Positions 22,758 to 26,410 of a stretch of DNA of 26,410 nucleotides are shown one piece after another (the first letter of the stretch is position 1; each line of letters starts with the position of its first letter). The translations under genes were made by a program, and so were the position numbers. Origin of the DNA: Clostridiales bacterium (GTDB taxonomy: Bacteria; Bacillota; Clostridia; Oscillospirales; Oscillospiraceae); assembly GCA_019418625.1 (NCBI GenBank), contig DYBL01000005.1, positions 1-26,410 on the forward strand, given 5' to 3'. Below the pieces are notes generated by a model, which was not told where the DNA came from, ran no database searches, and saw only the letters and a list, made by a program, of their open reading frames with translations.

Positions 22758-23399
22758 TTATTTGCATTTTTCAAAAAATGCCCGGAAGAGCAAATCGCCG
22801 TCGGCAGCACCCTGCTTGGCGAACAGTCCGCGCATCCGCTCGGGATGCCACTGGACGCCCCACACCGGAAGCGCGCTGTGCTCGAATGCCTCTATGGTGC
22901 CGTCCGGTGCCCACTGGATAGGGCGAAGACCTGTGCCCAGGGTATCCACGGCCTGGTGGTGCGCGCTGTTGACGATGACCTCTGCATCATACAGCTGTGC
23001 CAAAAAAGAGGGCGCGGTGCGAACGTGGTGGAGGCGGTCCATGCGCCCTTCCAGGCGGCTGTGTCCAGGCAGATCCTGACGAAGGGTGCCGCCGAAGAAT
23101 ACATTGATGAGCTGTTCTCCCCGACAGATGCCCAGCACGGGCTTGCCCTGTGCCGTTGCCTGAGAGAGTGCATATAACTCGGATTCATCCCGGGCCGGGT
23201 CCATGTCCGTGCAGGCAAAGTTCTCCTGACCATACCGGGAGGGAGAAATATCGCCGCCGCCGGGCAAAAGCAGGCCGCTGAAAGCGGGCAGGGGAGTTCC
23301 AGGTGTCCAGAATACGGCCGCTGCACCGGACGCTTCTACTGCGCGGGCATAATTTTGAAAGGCCTCCGCTTGACCGGGGATCAGGATCAGAACTTCCAT
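22758..23399 (-). CDS. Class-I glutamine amidotransferase-like hydrolase (peptidase C26, PuuD-like)
   Basis: A 213-residue enzyme of the gamma-glutamyl-gamma-aminobutyrate hydrolase (PuuD) / peptidase C26 group, which cleaves gamma-glutamyl amides in the cytoplasm. The triad is present: C92 in VLGICRGEQL, H185 and E187 in GVQWHPERM. The family block LLLPGGGDISPSRYG (43-57) and the substrate-side NSAHHQAVD are also clear. No polyamine genes are nearby, so the real substrate is open. AAGGAGG lies 8 nt before the start. It is transcribed alone from the promoter at 23430-23458 and lies just upstream of the tRNA operon promoter. Confidence 0.9.
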   Translation of the reverse strand: MEVLILIPGQAEAFQNYARAVEASGAAAVFWTPGTPLPAFSGLLLPGGGDISPSRYGQENFACTDMDPARDESELYALSQATAQGKPVLGICRGEQLINVFFGGTLRQDLPGHSRLEGRMDRLHHVRTAPSFLAQLYDAEVIVNSAHHQAVDTLGTGLRPIQWAPDGTIEAFEHSALPVWGVQWHPERMRGLFAKQGAADGDLLFRAFFEKCK

Positions 23400-23429
23400 G
23401 AGATGCCTCCTTGGGATGAGTTCACGGTC

Positions 23430-23458
23430 ATTTTACGCTGTCGGATTAAAATTGGCAA
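23430..23458 (-). promoter_or_regulatory. Promoter of the PuuD-like gene
   Basis: On the minus strand TTGCCA (23458-23453), 17 nt, TAAAAT (23435-23430), 30 nt before the start codon. Confidence 0.65.
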
Positions 23459-23465
23459 CCCGGTA

Positions 23466-23494
23466 TTGCATCTAAAGAAAAAATATGGCATAAT
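23466..23494 (+). promoter_or_regulatory. Promoter of tRNA-Ser
   Basis: TTGCAT (23466-23471), 17 nt, CATAAT (23489-23494), about 45 nt before the tRNA. Confidence 0.6.
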
Positions 23495-23538
23495 ACACAA
23501 TACGGCGCGAGCCAAAATGTCAGGTGCGCGCCCCCCTT

Positions 23539-23630
23539 GGAGGTGTACCCAAGTGGTTGAAGGGTCCGGATTCGAAATCCGGTAGGTCGGCTTTGCCGGC
23601 GCAAGAGTTCGAATCTCTTCACCTCCGCCA
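23539..23630 (+). tRNA. tRNA-Ser (CGA)
   Basis: 92-nt class II tRNA with acceptor GGAGGTG/CACCTCC, anticodon stem-loop CCGGA-TTCGAAA-TCCGG, a long variable arm (CCGGC...-type pairing) and encoded GCCA end. Confidence 0.95.
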
Positions 23631-23631
23631 G

Positions 23632-23664
23632 ATGCCGCAGGCGTTTTTCGCCTGCGGCATTTTT
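23632..23664 (+). terminator. Terminator after tRNA-Ser
   Basis: Perfect 12-bp stem ATGCCGCAGGCG/CGCCTGCGGCAT (23632-23643, 23649-23660) with a T5 loop and T4 tail, 2 nt after the CCA. Confidence 0.85.
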
Positions 23665-23788
23665 GTGTCCTGCGGCAGAGCGAAAATGCGGCGGCGATTT
23701 TTGCTGTAAAAGGAAATCCGCCTGTGGTACAATGAAAAAACACGGGAAAGCTTACCATAGCTGGGAGCTTGGAAAGGAATGCCACAAG

Positions 23789-23836
23789 ATGACCAAAATC
23801 CTATTTGTTTGCCACGGCAGGATTTACCGGACATGA
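23789..23836 (+). pseudogene. 5' fragment of a low-molecular-weight protein tyrosine phosphatase gene
   Basis: The ORF reads MTKILFVCHGRIYRT and stops. MTKILFVCHG is the standard opening of low-molecular-weight protein tyrosine phosphatases, whose P-loop continues NICRSPMAE. Here the reading departs after GGC and ends at a TGA, so about 140 codons are missing. A ribosome site (GGAAAGGAA) lies 9 nt upstream, and a TGG-TACAAT extended -10 lies at 23725-23733. So the original promoter and start are kept while the body is displaced, consistent with insertion of foreign DNA. Confidence 0.7.
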
Positions 23837-23897
23837 AAAAACGCCTGTAAATCAAGCACTTTCTGTGTTTTGACCTCAGTTTTACCAACGATTTACC
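23804..23897. other. Probable attachment-site junction of an integrated element
   Basis: The end of homology to the phosphatase gene (within TTTGTTTGCCACGGCA, 23804-23819) is followed by repeated motifs: GATTTACC at 23821-23828 and 23890-23897 and TTTACC at 23881-23886. Short direct repeats beside a broken target gene look like the arm sites of a tyrosine recombinase. The core sequence and the other end are not visible here. Confidence 0.5.
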
Positions 23898-23955
23898 AAT
23901 ATTTCTGGAGAGCCAGGCTTGCTAACTATCACACCGGAATGAGGAGATCAACAAC

Positions 23956-24339
23956 ATGGAAGAACTCAAAAAACATATTTACGATGAACACAATGGCCTG
24001 AATTATACGTTGGTTGGCGACTACTACGTCCCCGACTTGGAATTGCCGGAAGAGACCCGGCCTATTGGGATTTGGGGGCGGATGCACAAAGACTATTTGG
24101 AGCAGTACCATCCAGCCCAGTATAATGACCTGATTTTGAGTGGCAGACTCTGGGCCTATCTGGCTGATCTAAATGAGCAAGCACAAGAGCGAATGAACTG
24201 TCTCATCAATCAGATGAAAGCAGCAGAAAACATTACCGAAGAATTGAAAGCCCATGATCCAATGGCGTGGGTGGGTACCATGAACAACATCCGCAACCGG
24301 TCAGAAGAAATTGTTCGAAGCGAGATAATTTATCACTAA
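23956..24339 (+). CDS. tnpV: TnpV family transposon-encoded protein
   Basis: A 127-residue protein of the TnpV family carried on clostridial transposons and conjugative elements. Its molecular role is unknown. It is recognised from KHIYDEHNGLNYTLVGDYYVPDL, the conserved RPIGIWGRMHKDYLEQY and the C-terminal MAWVGTMNNIRNRSEEIVRSEIIY. The N-terminus is beta-like and the rest is helical. GAGGAG lies 9 nt before the ATG. It is the first gene inside the element and is followed by its own terminator. Confidence 0.88.
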   Translation: MEELKKHIYDEHNGLNYTLVGDYYVPDLELPEETRPIGIWGRMHKDYLEQYHPAQYNDLILSGRLWAYLADLNEQAQERMNCLINQMKAAENITEELKAHDPMAWVGTMNNIRNRSEEIVRSEIIYH

Positions 24340-24361
24340 ATCGTTATTTGGAATAACCGAT

Positions 24362-24404
24362 AAGCAGGGATTGCTCTTTTGGGAGTAGTCCCTGCTTGTT
24401 TTAT
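24362..24404 (+). terminator. Terminator after tnpV
   Basis: AAGCAGGGA/TCCCTGCTT arms (24362-24370, 24389-24397) with an 18-nt loop and a T-rich tail, 23 nt after the tnpV stop. Confidence 0.7.
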
Positions 24405-24463
24405 TGATTTTCTGTTATGACTTTTGGATTATATATACCCGGGGGTGTGTTTGCCGGGTGAGG

Positions 24464-24615
24464 TCACCAAATCGTCAAAATCGGAGCACTGAAAAACTCG
24501 CCCAGTGAAATATCCAGCCCGTCGCACAGCTTTGAAACTGTGCCGCGATGGCTTTTTAATTGTTCCTTTATATATGCGCTTGCGGAAACAAATGGTAAAT
24601 GGTATAATCATACAT
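24464..24615 (-). pseudogene. Decayed Xre-type helix-turn-helix regulator fragment
   Basis: Three reading frames on the minus strand each hold a piece of what looks like one small Cro/CI-type regulator. MYDYTIYHLF starts at 24615. SHRGTVSKLCDGLDISLGEFFSAP ends near 24490 in a second frame that stops at 24464. SDFDDL continues in a third. The C-terminal EFF-acidic pattern is common in these element-borne regulators. Frameshifts and probably an internal deletion have destroyed it. Of the gap 24405-24734, the remaining part holds only a TATAAT-like box. Confidence 0.5.
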
Positions 24616-24698
24616 ACATATGCGCATAAATTCGAGGCCTGTTATGCCGAAAAATGGCCCGTTTTGGTGAGCACAGCCTGCTGATATATGTTTTCCGC

Positions 24699-24704
24699 TA
24701 TAAT
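24699..24704 (+). promoter_or_regulatory. -10 box before the zinc-ribbon gene set
   Basis: A perfect TATAAT lies 30 nt before the TTG start. No good -35 box is found at 16-18 nt, so an activator or an extended element may be used. Confidence 0.4.
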
Positions 24705-24734
24705 GAGTCTATCTATCTCTAAGGAGGGATCAAC

Positions 24735-25658
24735 TTGAGTTCCAAGACCATCTACGACAAACACGGTAATCGCATCGGTGAGGACGTCATCACCACAGAT
24801 CGGGATGGCCTCATTCATATCACCCATTACGACACTGCCCATAACCCCGTTGGCCGCAGCTATGAGACCACCGACTATCGGGGCGAGGTCTACATGATCC
24901 ACGAAGATGCCCAAGGCAACCGTCTGGCTCGCAGCACTGTCCAACGGGATTGGTGGGGCGACTACTATTTGAAAACCGAGCAGACCCGCTATGGTTGGGA
25001 ACAGGCTAAAGCGGAGCGGCGGAAGAAAGAAACGGACAAAACCCGCACCGTCTCCCAGGAGGAAGACGATGGCGGAGAAAGCTCGCCTGTTATTGCGCTC
25101 CTGTATGGAATCATCATGATTGGCGTAAAGCTTTTTATCGCTCTGCTGGGTTACGCCTTGGTCGTGGCAGCTGCCATGCCGTTGGTGCTGTGGATATTGA
25201 TGATGTCTCTAAACCGTACAGGAAATGCAACCCTCGGATGGTTTTGGGCGTTTTCCATCATACTTATTACCTACTTTCCCTATGTGGGCATCCTGCTTTA
25301 TCGACGATGGAAAAAGAAAATCAACTGGAAGGATTTTTTCCTCGCTGTGCTGCGCTGGGCTATCATCGGTCCTTTGGCATACCGGTGGCTTTTGCGCAAG
25401 AAGAAAGAGGGAAAAACCGAGGAGTATAACCCCCATCGCCCTTATGAGCTGCCGGTCTGGCAGTGTCCGACCTGCAAAACCGGCATATTTACTTCCGGTC
25501 GGTTTTGCCCCAACTGCGGTACTGCGCAGCCGGAGAGGCCAAAACCTGTTACAGTGCTTTGCCCCAACTGCGGCAAGCCGCTTCTCCCCATTCCAGGAAA
25601 AGAAAAGACCGGCTTTTGCAGCGAATGCGGCCGGCATTATAATATCGAACAGAAGTAA
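24735..25658 (+). CDS. Membrane protein with N-terminal 25-residue repeats and two C-terminal zinc ribbons
   Basis: I do not recognise this 307-residue protein as a named family. The start is TTG, fixed by AAGGAGG 7 nt upstream. Residues 7-81 are three tandem 25-residue repeats (7-31, 32-56, 57-81) with the pattern YD..GN..G....TTD..G..Y.I, resembling YD/RHS-type beta hairpins. A charged linker (90-115) leads to hydrophobic segments at about 119-137, 139-158, 168-189 and a weaker one at 199-220. Two zinc ribbons follow: C244, C247, C258, C261 and C276, C279, C295, C298. It heads a three-gene set in which all products combine membrane segments with zinc ribbons. The next gene follows after 23 nt. 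Confidence 0.85.
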   Translation: MSSKTIYDKHGNRIGEDVITTDRDGLIHITHYDTAHNPVGRSYETTDYRGEVYMIHEDAQGNRLARSTVQRDWWGDYYLKTEQTRYGWEQAKAERRKKETDKTRTVSQEEDDGGESSPVIALLYGIIMIGVKLFIALLGYALVVAAAMPLVLWILMMSLNRTGNATLGWFWAFSIILITYFPYVGILLYRRWKKKINWKDFFLAVLRWAIIGPLAYRWLLRKKKEGKTEEYNPHRPYELPVWQCPTCKTGIFTSGRFCPNCGTAQPERPKPVTVLCPNCGKPLLPIPGKEKTGFCSECGRHYNIEQK

Positions 25659-25681
25659 AATAAAAAAGAGGAGTGTTTGTT

Positions 25682-26062
25682 ATGTTTAAGAATATTGGAA
25701 AAAAGATCCAGGGCTATTCCATGTTGGTGTTTGTCATTGAGGTGTTTTTCAGCATTCTGGCCGGTGTGCTGGCGGGTGCTACGGTTCAGTCGGTACTTTG
25801 GGGCGATGAGGCTGAGGTAATCGGTCCCGGGGTTGGATTTTTGGTGATCGCTGTCGGTATTTTCCTGGCCTGGCTGGGGCAAATGCGCCTGTACGCCTAC
25901 GGCAAGATCGCCGAGAGCTGCGAGGCTATGATGAAGACCATGGAGCGTATGGAAGCCATGCAGCGCAGCCAGATCCCTATGCGCAAGTGCGCGAACTGCG
26001 GCGCCGAACTGGATGATGATGCTGTTTTCTGCCCTGAATGCGGCACAAAAAACGAGAAGTAA
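25682..26062 (+). CDS. Two-TM protein with C-terminal zinc ribbon
   Basis: A 126-residue protein of unknown function. Hydrophobic segments lie at about 13-35 and 48-68. An amphipathic, Met-rich helix (about 73-97, AESCEAMMKTMERMEAMQ) leads to a zinc ribbon with C103, C106, C117 and C120. The ATG at 25682 has GAGGAG 8 nt upstream. It overlaps functionally with its neighbours: 23 nt after the first gene, and its stop codon overlaps the ribosome site of the third gene. Confidence 0.83.
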   Translation: MFKNIGKKIQGYSMLVFVIEVFFSILAGVLAGATVQSVLWGDEAEVIGPGVGFLVIAVGIFLAWLGQMRLYAYGKIAESCEAMMKTMERMEAMQRSQIPMRKCANCGAELDDDAVFCPECGTKNEK

Positions 26063-26074
26063 GGAGCGAGCTGC

Positions 26075-26410
26075 ATGTTTTGCAAATACTGCGGGCGGGA
26101 TATCCCGGAAACCTCGGAGTTTTGCCCCGAGTGCGGCAAAAAGCTGAAGAAAGAAAGCGTTAAAAATACAGAAGAACGCAGACCGGCGGGGATTGTCTTT
26201 GCACTGATGCTGCTGGCGCTGTGCGGCAGCACGGTCGTGGACTGGGGCCGGGTGCTGCTGTTTGGATATCGGATTTCTATTGGCTTAATGCTCACCACCG
26301 TAATGCTGGTGGCCGGACTGGCACTGCTGGGAAGATTGATCGGGAAAGAAAAGATCTGCACAGCGGACTACCGCATCTCAGATCTGCTGGTGCTCCTGTG
26401 TGTGTGGATG
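26075..26410 (+). CDS. Zinc-ribbon membrane protein (partial, 3' end outside window)
   Basis: The reading frame from ATG 26075 stays open to the window end (112 codons seen). The N-terminus is a zinc ribbon, MFCKYCGRDIPETSEFCPEC (C3, C6, C17, C20), followed by a basic linker and hydrophobic segments at about 39-54 and 67-86 and the start of another at the edge. AAGGAG (26061-26066) shares two bases with the preceding stop codon, so translation is probably coupled. Function unknown. The order zinc ribbon then membrane is the reverse of the two genes before it. Confidence 0.8.
   Translation, partial: MFCKYCGRDIPETSEFCPECGKKLKKESVKNTEERRPAGIVFALMLLALCGSTVVDWGRVLLFGYRISIGLMLTTVMLVAGLALLGRLIGKEKICTADYRISDLLVLLCVWM

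Larger units (their letters stand above)
23804..26410. mobile_element. Left end of an integrated mobile element (ICE or transposon), open to the right
   Basis: Support comes from the truncated phosphatase gene at the boundary, the TTTACC repeats, tnpV, a decayed Xre-type gene and a clear fall in GC compared with the region before 21 kb. No integrase or relaxase is inside the window, so the type of element and its length are unknown. Confidence 0.6.

Noticed and set aside
23387..23785. 132-codon minus-strand frame across tRNA-Ser
   Set aside because: It runs through a complete tRNA gene and its terminator and has no ribosome site.
24642..24944. 100-codon minus-strand frame over the start of the first zinc-ribbon gene
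   Set aside because: It is antisense to a gene with a strong ribosome site and conserved zinc-ribbon pattern, and it has no support of its own.

Overview
The window looks like a chromosomal segment of a high-GC anaerobic gut Firmicute, most likely Oscillospiraceae (Flavonifractor / Intestinimonas / Lawsonibacter type). This is inferred from GC-rich coding sequence with strong AAGGAGG ribosome sites, TTGACA/TATAAT-type promoters, a Clostridium-type NifS-NifU pair, a DUF3793 gene, a choloylglycine-hydrolase-family enzyme and a TnpV-type transposon protein. No species call is possible from the sequence alone.

Layout. Positions 1-5670 hold housekeeping or accessory genes: an M20 amidohydrolase (cut by the window start), a small UPF0145/YbjQ-type protein, a PLP aminotransferase, a large unrecognised membrane protein and an MBL-fold hydrolase. 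Positions 5816-15262 form a divergent sugar locus. Leftward runs a ribose-type ABC importer (binding protein, ATPase, permease). Rightward runs a myo-inositol catabolic operon (iolE, iolB, iolD, a small zinc-ribbon protein, iolG). The shared 558-bp intergenic region carries a cre-like sequence overlapping a perfect LacI-type palindrome. The importer probably brings in inositol, which IolG, IolE, IolD and IolB convert to 5-dehydro-2-deoxy-gluconate. The later steps (iolC, iolJ, iolA) and a regulator are not in the window.

Positions 15395-18638 hold a secreted VanY-type carboxypeptidase, the Fe-S assembly pair nifS-nifU behind a palindromic promoter, and a YfcE-type phosphodiesterase. Positions 18700-21186 hold a DUF3793 gene behind an operator/terminator leader, a DUF308 membrane protein and an Ntn-type choloylglycine hydrolase homologue. 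Positions 21187-22156 hold two copies of a structured repeat element around an orphan gene. Next come a five-tRNA operon (Gly-Arg-His-Gln-Lys, minus strand), a class-I glutamine amidotransferase-like hydrolase and tRNA-Ser(CGA).

From about 23.8 kb to the end the DNA changes character. A low-molecular-weight protein tyrosine phosphatase gene is cut off after about ten conserved codons. It is followed by repeated TTTACC motifs, tnpV, a broken Xre-type gene and a three-gene set of membrane proteins that all carry zinc ribbons. This is read as the left end of an integrated mobile element. The least-explained material is that zinc-ribbon/membrane trio, the repeat element whose two copies show a compensatory stem change, and the DUF3793 leader.
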